Below, one piece after another: positions 34,470-43,520 of a stretch of 64,000 nt of DNA. The stretch is from NCBI GenBank assembly GCA_963934855.1, contig CAWWAC010000001.1, positions 62,001 to 126,000 on the forward strand. The letters run 5' to 3'. The stretch comes from MAG-120531 sp963934855. Its GTDB lineage: Bacteria; Bacteroidota; Bacteroidia; Flavobacteriales; Flavobacteriaceae. Below the pieces are notes generated by a model. The model was not told the origin of the DNA. It ran no database searches and saw only the letters and a list, made by a program, of their open reading frames with translations. The position numbers and the translations under genes were made by a program. The first letter of the stretch is position 1, and each line of letters starts with the position of its first letter.

Positions 34470-35972
34470 ATTGGCAAACATCTGAGAAAGCTTTAGCCTT
34501 AATTTTCTCTCGTAATCTTCTTCTAGCCACTCTTTATAGTTTTTAGTATTATTCATTATACAATAAGAATAGAGTCTAATTCTGTAGGCAATTTCCTCTT
34601 TTAAAAGCTTGGCGAGAATTCTAGCCTCAAAAACGTCTTCACTATTCTCAAAACAAATAATAGCGTGTTGCTCTATACTTCTATCTAATACTTCTTTAGA
34701 TTTTAATCCCTGATTAAAAATTTCCTTATAAACTGCCTTTACGTCAAAGCTTAAATTTGAAGATTTTTTAAATTTTAGCCTTAAAACATAGGGCATGTCA
34801 TAGACAAAATCCCTTTCTATATCCTCGTCATTTTTAATATTTTCTAGATAAAAGTCTGGAAAATGAAATATTTCTTGCCAGTCTATTGGAGCGTCCCAAG
34901 GGCCAAAACGAGCTATATTGTTTCCCATATCTATCACATTAAACATTTCTTTGTTTTCTAAAAATCTAGACCCTCTTCCTATCATTTGAAAATACAGAGT
35001 AAGAGACCTAGTGGCTCTATTTAGTATAATGGTTTCTACAGAAGGCTCATCAAAACCTGTGGTGAGAATACTCACAGAAGTTAAAATAGCACTGGGTGTA
35101 TTAGAAAACCAATCTAAAATTTCTTTACGTTCTACAGCACTGTTTTTATTGTCTAAATGCCTAATGTCGTGACCTGCCTTTTTAAAGGTTTCATACACGT
35201 ATTTTGAGGTATTAATACCATTGTTAAAAATAAGGGTTTTTGTACCTAAAGCTATTTCTTCATAGGCCTCTAAAAGCTGAGATAACATAGAGTGATTGCC
35301 GTAAAAAGCATCTGAAGATTTTACAGTGTAATCTCCATTAATTCCCAGTTTTAGAGTTTTTAAACTCACATTCTTATTGTAAAGATCTGCCTTAGCTAAA
35401 AACTTTTGATCTATTAAAGAAGTGATGGACTCTCCTACAATGAGCTTTTTGTAGTGGTCTTTCATAGGCAGTTTTATGTTAGAACTCAAAGGTGTAGCAG
35501 TCACTCCAAGAATAACAGCATGTTTAAAGAACTTCATGAGTTTTCTAAAAGAATTGTAGTGGGCTTCATCTATGATAACAAGTCCTATGTCATCTAAACT
35601 CACTTTTTCTTCTTGGAGCCTATTATTTAGGGTTTCTACCATGGCCACAAAGCAGCTAAAATCTTCTTGGTCTTCTAAAGACTTTACATCTGAGTTAATA
35701 ATCTTATTGTGCACTCCAAAACCAGCTAACATTTTTGAGGTCTGAGTACTGAGCTCAATTCTGTGAGTAAGTACCACTACTTTTTTTCCTTTAGTGGCTA
35801 TATATCTTTTTGCAATCTCAGAAAACACTACTGTTTTACCTCCCCCTGTAGGTAGCTGATACAACAAGTTAATATCTTCTGGTGCCTCGTTGAGATAATC
35901 AAAAATGGCATCTAAATCATTTTGTTGGTAATCGTATAATGTCTTTTCAGAAAATTTAGTCAAAACGGCCAA
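34461..35972 (-). CDS. DEAD/DEAH-box (SF2, UvrB/Res-like) helicase
   Basis: The 503-residue protein has the SF2 motifs in order: Q-like DYQQNDL, Walker A PTGGGKTVVFS, motif Ia LTHRIELS, DEAH (IIDEAHYNSF), TAT (GVTATPLSS), and motif VI QMIGRGSR. It resembles the RadD/Res subunit type helicases. No nuclease, methylase or defence gene adjoins it, so it is most simply a housekeeping DNA or RNA helicase. The C-terminal 110 residues are unassigned. Confidence 0.87.
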   Translation of the reverse strand: MAVLTKFSEKTLYDYQQNDLDAIFDYLNEAPEDINLLYQLPTGGGKTVVFSEIAKRYIATKGKKVVVLTHRIELSTQTSKMLAGFGVHNKIINSDVKSLEDQEDFSCFVAMVETLNNRLQEEKVSLDDIGLVIIDEAHYNSFRKLMKFFKHAVILGVTATPLSSNIKLPMKDHYKKLIVGESITSLIDQKFLAKADLYNKNVSLKTLKLGINGDYTVKSSDAFYGNHSMLSQLLEAYEEIALGTKTLIFNNGINTSKYVYETFKKAGHDIRHLDNKNSAVERKEILDWFSNTPSAILTSVSILTTGFDEPSVETIILNRATRSLTLYFQMIGRGSRFLENKEMFNVIDMGNNIARFGPWDAPIDWQEIFHFPDFYLENIKNDEDIERDFVYDMPYVLRLKFKKSSNLSFDVKAVYKEIFNQGLKSKEVLDRSIEQHAIICFENSEDVFEARILAKLLKEEIAYRIRLYSYCIMNNTKNYKEWLEEDYERKLRLKLSQMFANKS

Positions 35973-36091
35973 AGAGCAGTGATTTATAGGTTTTAATAAC
36001 TTAAGATTTTAGGATTCTTCCCAAAAAATGAAACATACAAAATTAACAGATTTTTACCGCTGATAAAAACATTACGTTAAAAAGATTTTTA

Positions 36092-37018
36092 TTAATATCC
36101 CTTCTCTGTATTTACTTGATTCAAAAGGGGTTGACCATTTATTAATGCGTTATAATTGGCTAAAATCTGAGGAACTACAGACTCTGGGCTTGAAATACTA
36201 GCACAATGAGGGGTTATATGTACTTTTGGATGCTTCCAAAAGACGTGCTCTTTGTCTAGTGGCTCATGATGAAACACATCTATGGCTGCACCGGAAAGCT
36301 GTCCACTATTTAAGGCCTTAAGAAGGTCTGTTTCTAATAAATGTGGTCCTCTAGCTACATGAATTAAAAAAGCGCCTTTAGGAAGTGCAGAAAAGGTAGC
36401 AATATTAAGTATTCCCTCAGTTGTTGGGGTTAACGGTAAAAGACAAATTAAAATATTTGAACGGCTTAAAAATGTGTTCAAATGATCCTTATCATAGGAC
36501 TTCACTCCTGAAATGTTTTTTTTAGTCACAGACCAGCCTTGCACCTTAAAACCTTGTCTTTCTAATGCGCTTGCGGCTCCAGCACCTAAAACACCTAAAC
36601 CCATTACACCAATTGTCACATCTTTTTTTCTCAAATAAGGTTGTTGTGACCATAGAGTGTCATGCTGCTTCACCTTATAGTCATAAAGTCCTTTTAAATG
36701 TGCGTACACCTGAGCAGTCACAAACTCTTCCATATCTGTAATAAGCATAGGGTCTACTACTCTAGTCATAGGAATAGATGTGCAATATGAAGAATCTTCA
36801 AAAATAAAATCAACACCAGCTCCCATAGAAGCCACACATTTAAGGTTTGGATACTGAGATAGATGTCCATGAGCTTGTTTCCAAACTAAGGCCATTGTAA
36901 TAGACTCTTTATCATGTGGTTCTCTAAAATCTACCACCTTAACTGAGCTGTCTATGACTTTAAAAGCTGCCAACCATTCAGGCATTTTATCATCTTGCCT
37001 TATTATTAAAATACCCAT
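36092..37018 (-). CDS. D-isomer-specific 2-hydroxyacid dehydrogenase (GhrA-like)
   Basis: The 308-residue NAD(P)-dependent enzyme reduces glyoxylate or hydroxypyruvate by analogy with GhrA. The Rossmann loop GVMGLGVLGAGAA and the catalytic Arg (VARGPHL), Glu (FHHEPL) and His (TPHCAS) are in the expected order. There is no signal peptide. It is monocistronic; the 189-nt gap upstream of its start contains nothing I recognise. Confidence 0.9.
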   Translation of the reverse strand: MGILIIRQDDKMPEWLAAFKVIDSSVKVVDFREPHDKESITMALVWKQAHGHLSQYPNLKCVASMGAGVDFIFEDSSYCTSIPMTRVVDPMLITDMEEFVTAQVYAHLKGLYDYKVKQHDTLWSQQPYLRKKDVTIGVMGLGVLGAGAASALERQGFKVQGWSVTKKNISGVKSYDKDHLNTFLSRSNILICLLPLTPTTEGILNIATFSALPKGAFLIHVARGPHLLETDLLKALNSGQLSGAAIDVFHHEPLDKEHVFWKHPKVHITPHCASISSPESVVPQILANYNALINGQPLLNQVNTEKGY

Positions 37019-37208
37019 CTATATCATTTATTAAGGACCTGTAGCGAAAAGACACAATTTTCAAATTACAAATGGTAAGTTAACCACTTAGGTTTTAACT
37101 CACTCACTATCAACTATTTTTCAATTAAATGCTAATTTACTAATTACTTGTTAATAACTGATATTTCAAATATTAAGAGAGATCCTATTAAATTAAAGAG
37201 AAAGTCAA

Positions 37209-37715
37209 TTAATCATCTATCATATTTATGCACTTCTCAAAATCATAAGCATTAGGCCAAGCCTGACTGGTCTCGTATATCTTTAAAATATCTAATTTAA
37301 ATTCTGAAACTAATTGATGATAATTTACATATTGGACTGCTTGTTTGTAAGAACTTAAAAAACTTTTAAAAAAAGCTAAACCCTGAGGTTTGTCCTCACT
37401 AAAAGTATACATAAGACCCAGATTAAACCACATAAATGAAGCAATTAGCTCAGGAGCTACTCCTAAGGTTCCAAAGTGCTTAATATACTTTTGTGCCATA
37501 GACCTTCTTGCCTTTGGATGTTTTCTTTTAAGGGGGAAATACTCATTGGCTATCTTCACCCTAGCCTGTTCTATTATTTTCTCTTCATTGGGGTTAAATA
37601 CAAAGTTAAAATAGGTCTTTACCTCTGGGAATTTCTCATAAAGCTCTGTCACCAGTAAAGAAATATGGTCTTTATTTAAAGAGTTTAAATGTTTTTCTAA
37701 GGCACGTTTACTCAT
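37209..37715 (-). CDS. DUF6155-like conserved protein
   Basis: The 168-residue protein is helical and basic at the N-terminus (MSKRALEKHLNSLNKDHIS), matching DUF6155 proteins seen mostly in Bacteroidota. It contains no recognisable catalytic motif or membrane segment. It begins 15 nt after the DtxR-family gene and is probably on the same transcript, which may link it to metal homeostasis; that is inference. Confidence 0.65.
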   Translation of the reverse strand: MSKRALEKHLNSLNKDHISLLVTELYEKFPEVKTYFNFVFNPNEEKIIEQARVKIANEYFPLKRKHPKARRSMAQKYIKHFGTLGVAPELIASFMWFNLGLMYTFSEDKPQGLAFFKSFLSSYKQAVQYVNYHQLVSEFKLDILKIYETSQAWPNAYDFEKCINMIDD

Positions 37716-37730
37716 AATTAAGTCAATATT

Positions 37731-38393
37731 TTAGTCTGTTTTGTGTGTCACTAATAACTTTGAAGAAACGACACTACTCAGAACTTCTGACTTTCTGTGT
37801 AAATAAGAAATAGTCATACTCTGATCAAAGGACTCTTTATGCAATACACTAATAAGTGTACCAAGTTCCAGTGCTTTGCTATTTAGAAAGTTGAGAAGTG
37901 CTTCAGAAGAGGGGTTTACTGCAGAAAGAATAACCTCGTCATTTTCTTTGCAATTTTTGAGTGCAATATATTTTTGCTCCTTAACCCTTCCATCTAAATC
38001 TGGGATTGGGGAACCGTGAGGATCTGACTGTGGATAATTTAATATTTCATCCATTCTGTCAAATAAAATAGGCGATTGAATGTGCTCTACTTGTTTTGCA
38101 ATTTGGTGTACCTCTTCCCAACCAAAGCCCATTTTTTCTACTAAGAACATTTCAGTGAGCCTGTGTTTTCTCACAATTAATGCGGCTTTTTTTTGTCCAA
38201 TAACTGTTAATCTCAAAGGTTTATAGCTAGTGTATTCTACCAATCCTTTTTCTGCTAATTTTTTAACCATTCCAGTTACGGTAGGCATTTTAATTTCTAG
38301 CATTTTACTAATATCATTTACAGTGGCTGCCCCCTTTTTATCTATCAGAGAGTAAAGTGCCTTTAAATAGTTCTCTTCTGTTTGTGATATCAT
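37731..38393 (-). CDS. DtxR/MntR-family metal-dependent transcriptional regulator
   Basis: The 220-residue regulator has an N-terminal winged helix (TEENYLKALYSLIDKKGAATVNDISKML), a DtxR dimerisation and metal-binding domain (RKHRLTEMFLVEKMGFGWEEVHQIAKQVEHIQSP, DPHGSPIP) and a C-terminal FeoA-like domain (about 150-215). By family it represses metal-uptake genes when Fe(II) or Mn(II) is bound. A DtxR-box-like palindrome lies 56-75 nt upstream of its start, between it and a dead TonB-receptor gene, so autoregulation is possible. Confidence 0.9.
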   Translation of the reverse strand: MISQTEENYLKALYSLIDKKGAATVNDISKMLEIKMPTVTGMVKKLAEKGLVEYTSYKPLRLTVIGQKKAALIVRKHRLTEMFLVEKMGFGWEEVHQIAKQVEHIQSPILFDRMDEILNYPQSDPHGSPIPDLDGRVKEQKYIALKNCKENDEVILSAVNPSSEALLNFLNSKALELGTLISVLHKESFDQSMTISYLHRKSEVLSSVVSSKLLVTHKTD

Positions 38394-38448
38394 AAATGCT
38401 AATTTATCATTAAATAAAACTATCTCTTTAAAATATTGATATTTTTTT

Positions 38449-38468
38449 GTTAGGTTTAACTAACTTTT
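38449..38468. promoter_or_regulatory. Putative DtxR-type operator
   Basis: GTTAGGTTTAACTAAC is an inverted repeat (GTTAG and CTAAC, 6-nt spacer). From 38450 it matches the DtxR/IdeR box consensus TTAGGTTAGSCTAACCTAA at 13 of 19 positions. It lies 56 nt upstream of the DtxR-family gene and about 100 nt before the TonB-receptor relic, the position expected for a shared operator. Confidence 0.5.
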
Positions 38469-38552
38469 TAATTAAACTTGTCTAAATTTTAAAGTTTCTT
38501 ATGTTTCCAATCGCCTCAAATTAATTGTAATGTCTGAAATACAGGAGACATA

Positions 38553-38901
38553 GTTTCTAAAGGAGTTTCATTAGATATTGATCTTATTTTTCCTAATGGT
38601 ATTAAATTACTGGCTGGCGTAACAGCCATGGATGTATAGTGTTGAAAACAACATAAGAGAACGACAGTTGTTTACAGAAAAACTCACTGCCACTTGGAAT
38701 TTGGGATATACATTTAAAAATCTAGGAATAAATATAGAAGATCCTTTTGATAAAAATGTAACATTTGACAATAATGGTCAAGCCATGGCAACGCCAGACA
38801 ATCCTTACGGACTTACCTTTGACCCTACTTATCTATTTGGACCCAATCAAGGATTTAGAATGTTTTTAGGATATAGATATCAAATTTTATACAAAACTTA
38901 A
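38553..38901 (+). pseudogene. Relic of a TonB-dependent outer-membrane receptor (C-terminus only)
   Basis: Two frames join into one C-terminal beta-barrel end. Frame A (38553-38636) reads SKGVSLDIDLIFPNGIKLLAG...AMDV and stops at TAG 38637; frame B (38635-38901) continues YSVENNIRERQLFTEKLTAT. Two bases are lost at the join. An internal deletion of roughly 60-70 residues seems to link the strand ending LGYTFKNLGINI to EDPFDKNVTF. The ending NPYGLTFDPTYLF...FLGYRYQ is typical of ferrienterochelin/copper-type receptors, with extra residues after the usual terminal aromatic. The N-terminal plug and most of the barrel are absent. Confidence 0.78.
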
Positions 38902-39002
38902 AGTTTTCATAAAAGGAAGGGGCTAAATAGCCAAAATTTTGGATAAAAGTAGATAAATCCGTAATATGGGCTTTAGTTGAAATTAGAAATAAAAATTCCT
39001 AA

Positions 39003-39866
39003 ATGAGGCAGTTAAAGATTGTTAAACAAGTTACCAATCGGGAGTCAAAATCCTTAGATAAATATTTACAGGACATTAGTAAAATAGACTTAATTAATGC
39101 CCAAGAAGAGGTAGAATTGGCTCAGAAAATTAGGGATGGAGACCAGCAAGCCTTAGAAAAGTTAACAACAGCTAACCTTAGGTTTGTAGTCTCTGTTGCT
39201 AAACAATACCAAAATCAAGGACTTACACTACCAGACCTTATAAATGAAGGTAATTTAGGTCTTGTAAAAGCTGCTAAAAGATTTGATGAAACCAGAGGTT
39301 TTAAGTTTATCTCCTACGCTGTATGGTGGATACGCCAGGCCATATTACAAGCATTGGCAGAACAAGCTAGAATTGTAAGATTACCACTAAATAAAATTGG
39401 GTCTATAAACAAAATAAATAAAGCCTTCTCCTATTTGGAGCAAGCACACCAAAGACCACCATCTCCAGAAGAAATTGCTGTAGAGTTAGAAATGACTGTC
39501 AGTGAAGTAAAACAATCACTAAAAAATTCAGGAAGGCACTTATCTATGGACGCCCCACTAATAGACGGTGAAAGTTCAAGCCTCTATGATGTTTTAGACT
39601 ACGGCGAATCTCCTAGGCCAGACCACGCATTAATGCAAAGTTCTCTACACACAGAAATTACCAGAGCTTTAGATACTTTGTCTCCTAGAGAAGCAGACGT
39701 AATAAAATTATTTTATGGCATTGGAGAACAACCCCCTATGACATTAGCAGAAATAGGACTTACCTTTGACCTCACTAGAGAAAGAGTAAGACAAATTAGA
39801 GAAAAAGCCATTAGAAAACTCAGGCATAACTCAAAAAATAAACTACTAAAAACTTATTTAGGCTAA
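39003..39866 (+). CDS. rpoD: Primary RNA polymerase sigma factor (RpoD/SigA)
   Basis: The 287-residue sigma-70 factor lacks region 1.1, as in all Bacteroidota. It carries region 1.2 (about 17-50), region 2 with NLRFVVSVAKQYQNQGLTLPDLINEGNLGL and FKFISYAVWWIRQAI, region 3, and region 4.2 with the recognition helix LTRERVRQIREKAIRKLR. It should recognise the TTG / TAnnTTTG promoters found through this window. The about 100-nt upstream segment after the receptor relic has no clear promoter match. A terminator follows the stop. Confidence 0.95.
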   Translation: MRQLKIVKQVTNRESKSLDKYLQDISKIDLINAQEEVELAQKIRDGDQQALEKLTTANLRFVVSVAKQYQNQGLTLPDLINEGNLGLVKAAKRFDETRGFKFISYAVWWIRQAILQALAEQARIVRLPLNKIGSINKINKAFSYLEQAHQRPPSPEEIAVELEMTVSEVKQSLKNSGRHLSMDAPLIDGESSSLYDVLDYGESPRPDHALMQSSLHTEITRALDTLSPREADVIKLFYGIGEQPPMTLAEIGLTFDLTRERVRQIREKAIRKLRHNSKNKLLKTYLG

Positions 39867-39887
39867 ACTATTCATTTTGAATAGTTT
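39865..39887 (+). terminator. Intrinsic terminator of rpoD
   Basis: AAACTATTC pairs with GAATAGTTT around a 5-nt loop (9-bp perfect stem), followed by ATTGTTTTTT. It begins inside the rpoD stop codon. Confidence 0.75.
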
Positions 39888-39929
39888 ATTGTTTTTTCCA
39901 TATTTGTTTTAATAACTTAACCAATTACT

Positions 39930-41213
39930 ATGAAACCATATTATATTTTTATTGGATTATTTGTATTCACTGCTTGTAAAAATAACCAGGAAATAATAGA
40001 AACTTTTGAGGAAAAAGTGGACAGAATACACACTAAGGCTATCACCATTGACACCCACAATGATATTAACACTGCTAATTTTACTGACAGTATTAATTAT
40101 ACTCAAAGGTTAGACACCCAAGTAAATCTCCCAAAAATGGAAGAAGGTAGTTTAGATGTTAGCTGGCTTATTGTGTATACTGGTCAAGAAGAACTCAATG
40201 ATGCTGGATACTTAAAAGCCAAAGAAAATGCACTAGAAAAATTTGTTGCTATTCATAAACTTACAGAAGAAATAGCGCCAAATCAGATAGGCCTTGCTAC
40301 CAGTTCAAAAGAAGTGAGAGCGCTGTTGGCAGCAGGTAAAAAAGTAGCCATGATTGGCGTGGAAAATGCATACCCAATTGGTTTAGATATTCGTAACTTT
40401 GAAAAATATCATCAACTTGGAGCTCGCTATATTTCTCTCTCACACAACGGTCACAGTCAGTTTTCAGATTCAAATACAGGAGAAGCAGACCAGATTTGGC
40501 TTCACAACGGTCTTAGTGAATTTGGTAAAGAGGCCATAAAGGAAATGAATAGGTTGGGTATAATGATAGATATTTCTCACCCATCTAAAGAAGCCATGAA
40601 ACAGATGATTGCCCTTTCTAAAGCACCCATTATTGCCTCTCACTCCTCTGCAAGAGCCCTTTGTAATCATTCTAGAAATTTAGATGATGAACAGTTACTG
40701 ATGCTTAAGGAAAACGGTGGAGTTATTCAGACGGTTGCCTTTGCTTCTTATTTGAATACAGAAAAATATGAAGCAAGAAATGCCTATACAAAAGATATAT
40801 ACAAAAGTATAGCGTCAGAGATGAAAATAGATTGGTATGAAAGAAATGAAATAGCTGGACTTAATGAGACTCAGAGAATCACTTTTATGGAGCAGTACCC
40901 CAAAGTAGTAGCTATTGCTAAAGAACGATTAAAATCTGATCTAAACGCACCTGAAGAAGTTTCAGTAGTAGATTTTGTAAATCATATAGATTATTTGGTA
41001 AATCTAATTGGAATTGACCATGTAGGAATTAGTTCAGACTTTGATGGTGGTGGAGGTGTGAAAGATTGGTCTGATGCTTCTGAAACTAAGAATGTCACAA
41101 CAGAATTAGTGAAAAGAGGGTACAATCAAGAACAGATAAACAAGTTGTGGGGAGAAAATTTATTAAGGGTTTTAGATGAGGTACAGCTTTTAAGCAGCCA
41201 AATGAATTCTTAA
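39930..41213 (+). CDS. Membrane dipeptidase (M19 / renal dipeptidase family), lipoprotein
   Basis: The 427-residue protein has a lipobox (LFVFTACKN) and an M19 amidohydrolase barrel. Metal ligands are recognisable in THNDINTAN (HxD), GVENAYPIG (bridging Glu), DISHPS and ASHSSARAL (His residues) and GISSDFDGGGG (Asp). It hydrolyses dipeptides, possibly including those with D-residues from cell wall. It sits 26 nt upstream of a small gene of unknown function, likely co-transcribed. Confidence 0.9.
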   Translation: MKPYYIFIGLFVFTACKNNQEIIETFEEKVDRIHTKAITIDTHNDINTANFTDSINYTQRLDTQVNLPKMEEGSLDVSWLIVYTGQEELNDAGYLKAKENALEKFVAIHKLTEEIAPNQIGLATSSKEVRALLAAGKKVAMIGVENAYPIGLDIRNFEKYHQLGARYISLSHNGHSQFSDSNTGEADQIWLHNGLSEFGKEAIKEMNRLGIMIDISHPSKEAMKQMIALSKAPIIASHSSARALCNHSRNLDDEQLLMLKENGGVIQTVAFASYLNTEKYEARNAYTKDIYKSIASEMKIDWYERNEIAGLNETQRITFMEQYPKVVAIAKERLKSDLNAPEEVSVVDFVNHIDYLVNLIGIDHVGISSDFDGGGGVKDWSDASETKNVTTELVKRGYNQEQINKLWGENLLRVLDEVQLLSSQMNS

Positions 41214-41240
41214 TTTAGCATTTAAAAAATAATAAATAGC

Positions 41241-41639
41241 ATGAACACCAGATCAGACGCCTTTTTAAGTCTTAGACCAGAAATACAAAATGTCCAGCTT
41301 AATTCTGCTAGCCTTCAGGAAGAGTCTTTTCAAAATCAAAGTCTGAGACCTATATTAAAACTTCAGAATAATCTACTTATACTGGTACTCAAGCAATACT
41401 TCTTAAAACATAAAAATACTTTTTATAGCTTGAGTCTAGAAAAGAGAATGCAGTTTATAGAAAATGCTTTACAAAAAGATATTAAGTTTAGAAATCTTTT
41501 AAAGGGAATGGTTGTAGGGTGTTTTACAGAAGAAGAATACAAAATTTATATTCAAAACTCATCTGCCTTAAATAAAAGGATCATGTCCATGTTATTGCAG
41601 CGCTACCAGAGTCAAATACAACTATTTGAAAGCCCGTGA
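41241..41639 (+). CDS. Conserved small protein of unknown function (flavobacterial)
   Basis: The 132-residue protein starts MNTRSDAFLSLRPEIQNVQ and has a helical core (LRPILKLQNNLLILVLKQYF) and a KGMVVGCFTEEEYKIY segment. Similar flavobacterial proteins are sometimes labelled 'glyoxalase', but I see no glyoxalase fold motif here. There is no signal peptide or membrane segment. It follows the dipeptidase gene. Function unknown. Confidence 0.65.
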   Translation: MNTRSDAFLSLRPEIQNVQLNSASLQEESFQNQSLRPILKLQNNLLILVLKQYFLKHKNTFYSLSLEKRMQFIENALQKDIKFRNLLKGMVVGCFTEEEYKIYIQNSSALNKRIMSMLLQRYQSQIQLFESP

Positions 41640-41660
41640 TATTTTACAATTTATAAGAGT

Positions 41661-42341
41661 TTAAACTATTTTTTTAACTAAAAAAGGTTGACCGTTTATG
41701 TCAGTTGTGAGTATATCACTCATCAGGTCTAAAAAAGGCCTTGAATGATTAAAATCTTTAATGGTGTTGCTGACAAAATCTGCTGACAAAATTTCAGCAT
41801 TTGTCAATTTTTTAACAAAAACAAAGTTCTTCCTTCTAAGGAGCTTAATTTCAGAGTGTTCCTTGTCAAAACCTTTTGGTGATGTTTTAAGAGTTTCTCC
41901 TGAAAAAGATCCCCAAGTTTTTTTAAATGATGCTCCTTTTAAAAAAGCGTGAAAATCACTAGCATCTTGCTCTATTTCCTTTCTAATTCTATATAAATCT
42001 TCCTTATTTGGCTCCCAAAAACCAACAGCCAAGAAGGAAGCATCTGGTTTTAAATGGATGTAATAACCACCTCTAAGAGCGCTACCAGTCCTGCTAAAAG
42101 AAGCAGAAAAATAATCTTTATAAGGTGTTTTATCCTTCGAGAATCTTACATCTCTATAAATCCTATACATCTTTAGCTTATCAAGGTTATCTGTAGCAGA
42201 CATGCCAAGTTGCACCCACTCAAATACTTCTTTAGTAAATGCTTGATGGATTTTGAATATCTCTTTTTTAGATTCAAACCAATCTCTATTATTATTTTTG
42301 GAAAGAGTAATTAAAAAATCTAAAACCTCAGTTGTAATCAT
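41661..42341 (-). CDS. DUF2461 (TIGR02453) family protein
   Basis: The 226-residue protein begins TTEVLDFLITLSKNNNRDWFESKKEIF and contains RDVRFSKDKTPYKDYFSASF and GGYYIHLKPDASFLAVGFWEP, the marks of DUF2461. The biochemical role is unknown; the family is widespread in bacteria and fungi. It stands 43 nt downstream of corA on the same strand, possibly in one transcript. Confidence 0.85.
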   Translation of the reverse strand: MITTEVLDFLITLSKNNNRDWFESKKEIFKIHQAFTKEVFEWVQLGMSATDNLDKLKMYRIYRDVRFSKDKTPYKDYFSASFSRTGSALRGGYYIHLKPDASFLAVGFWEPNKEDLYRIRKEIEQDASDFHAFLKGASFKKTWGSFSGETLKTSPKGFDKEHSEIKLLRRKNFVFVKKLTNAEILSADFVSNTIKDFNHSRPFLDLMSDILTTDINGQPFLVKKIV

Positions 42342-42384
42342 GTTTTCTAAAATTTAGGACCCACTAAGCATTGCTTTTAAACAC

Positions 42385-43473
42385 TTACAGCCATTTTTTC
42401 TTACTAAAATAGAAAAGCATGCCTATAAAACACATTCCCATAAGAATTAATACATACCCATAGCCAAACTTCCAATGAAGTTCAGGCATATCAACAAAAT
42501 TCATTCCATAGACTCCTGCTATAAACGTTAAGGGAATAAAAATAGAGGCCATAATGGTAAGTACCTTCATGACTTCATTCATCTTATTGCTCATAGTGCT
42601 CATATAAAGTTCCATAAGGTTTATACTGAGCTCTTTATATAACTGTAAGGTTTCGTTAATCTCGGTAGCGTGGTCTAATAAGTCCCTTAAAAAGACTTTG
42701 GTTTCTGCACTAATTAAAGGATGTTTAGAATCTAAAAGTCTCTCAACCAAGTCTTTAGTTGGGTATATGTGTTGTCTCAGCTTTAATATTTCCTTTTTTA
42801 ATTGTTGTATTTCAATACCATGAGACTGATTGGGATTTTCATATACACTGTTTTCTAACTCTTCAAGTTTACTACCCAAATGTTCTAGAGCAATAAAATA
42901 ATGATCTACCATTGCGTCTAGCAATGCAAAAAATAGATAATCTGCACCCCTAGCTCTAATTCGTGATTCTTCTAATGACAACCTAGTTCTAACTCCGTCA
43001 TATACATCATCTTCTAGTTCTTGAAAGACAACCACTGTATTTTCTAGGAGTACCAAAGCTACATGCTCGTAATTAATTTCTTGATTTTTATCTAAATAAA
43101 CCATTTTAAAAACACCAAAAACATAGTGATCAAAATCATCTATTTTTGGTCTTTGTTCTGTGTCTACTGCGTCTTCTAAGCTAAGTACATTTAGGTTAAA
43201 GGCAGTACCTAATTTTTTAATGAGATCCTCATCATTAAGCCCTATAATATTGAGCCAATACGTTTGATTTTTATTAGAAAAATGACTAATCACCTCTTCT
43301 GATAAAGAAATCTTCTTATGTAAAAATGTATCTATAGTATATGAAAATAAAGAAATTGATTTTTCAATATGTGCTTTGTTTCCATAATATTTAATGGTCC
43401 CCGGAGCTTTTCCAGACTTTTGAGCACTTCTTGTTTTTTTTGTTGACTTAGATTTAATTGGTTGTCCTTTCAT
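42385..43473 (-). CDS. corA: Magnesium/cobalt transporter CorA
   Basis: The 362-residue protein has a large cytoplasmic N-terminal domain, a long helix and two C-terminal membrane segments. The signature VYGMNFVDMPE holds the GMN selectivity motif at the end of TM1 (about residue 325). It forms a pentameric Mg2+ or Co2+ channel in the inner membrane. The first 25 residues are a basic extension (KSKSTKKTRSAQKSGK). It follows truA by 47 nt. Confidence 0.94.
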   Translation of the reverse strand: MKGQPIKSKSTKKTRSAQKSGKAPGTIKYYGNKAHIEKSISLFSYTIDTFLHKKISLSEEVISHFSNKNQTYWLNIIGLNDEDLIKKLGTAFNLNVLSLEDAVDTEQRPKIDDFDHYVFGVFKMVYLDKNQEINYEHVALVLLENTVVVFQELEDDVYDGVRTRLSLEESRIRARGADYLFFALLDAMVDHYFIALEHLGSKLEELENSVYENPNQSHGIEIQQLKKEILKLRQHIYPTKDLVERLLDSKHPLISAETKVFLRDLLDHATEINETLQLYKELSINLMELYMSTMSNKMNEVMKVLTIMASIFIPLTFIAGVYGMNFVDMPELHWKFGYGYVLILMGMCFIGMLFYFSKKKWL

Positions 43474-43520
43474 GTTTTAAAATCTATTTAAAAGTAATCA
43501 ATATCTAAGAGATGAAAAAA

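Noticed and set aside
34461..35972. The SF2 helicase as part of a defence or restriction system
   Set aside because: Neighbours are a glycosyltransferase, menB and a dehydrogenase; there is no nuclease, methylase or mobile element.
38632..38901. An 89-codon ORF that could be called a small hypothetical gene
   Set aside because: Its sequence is the C-terminal end of a TonB receptor that continues in another frame upstream; it has no promoter and its ATG is inside the barrel.
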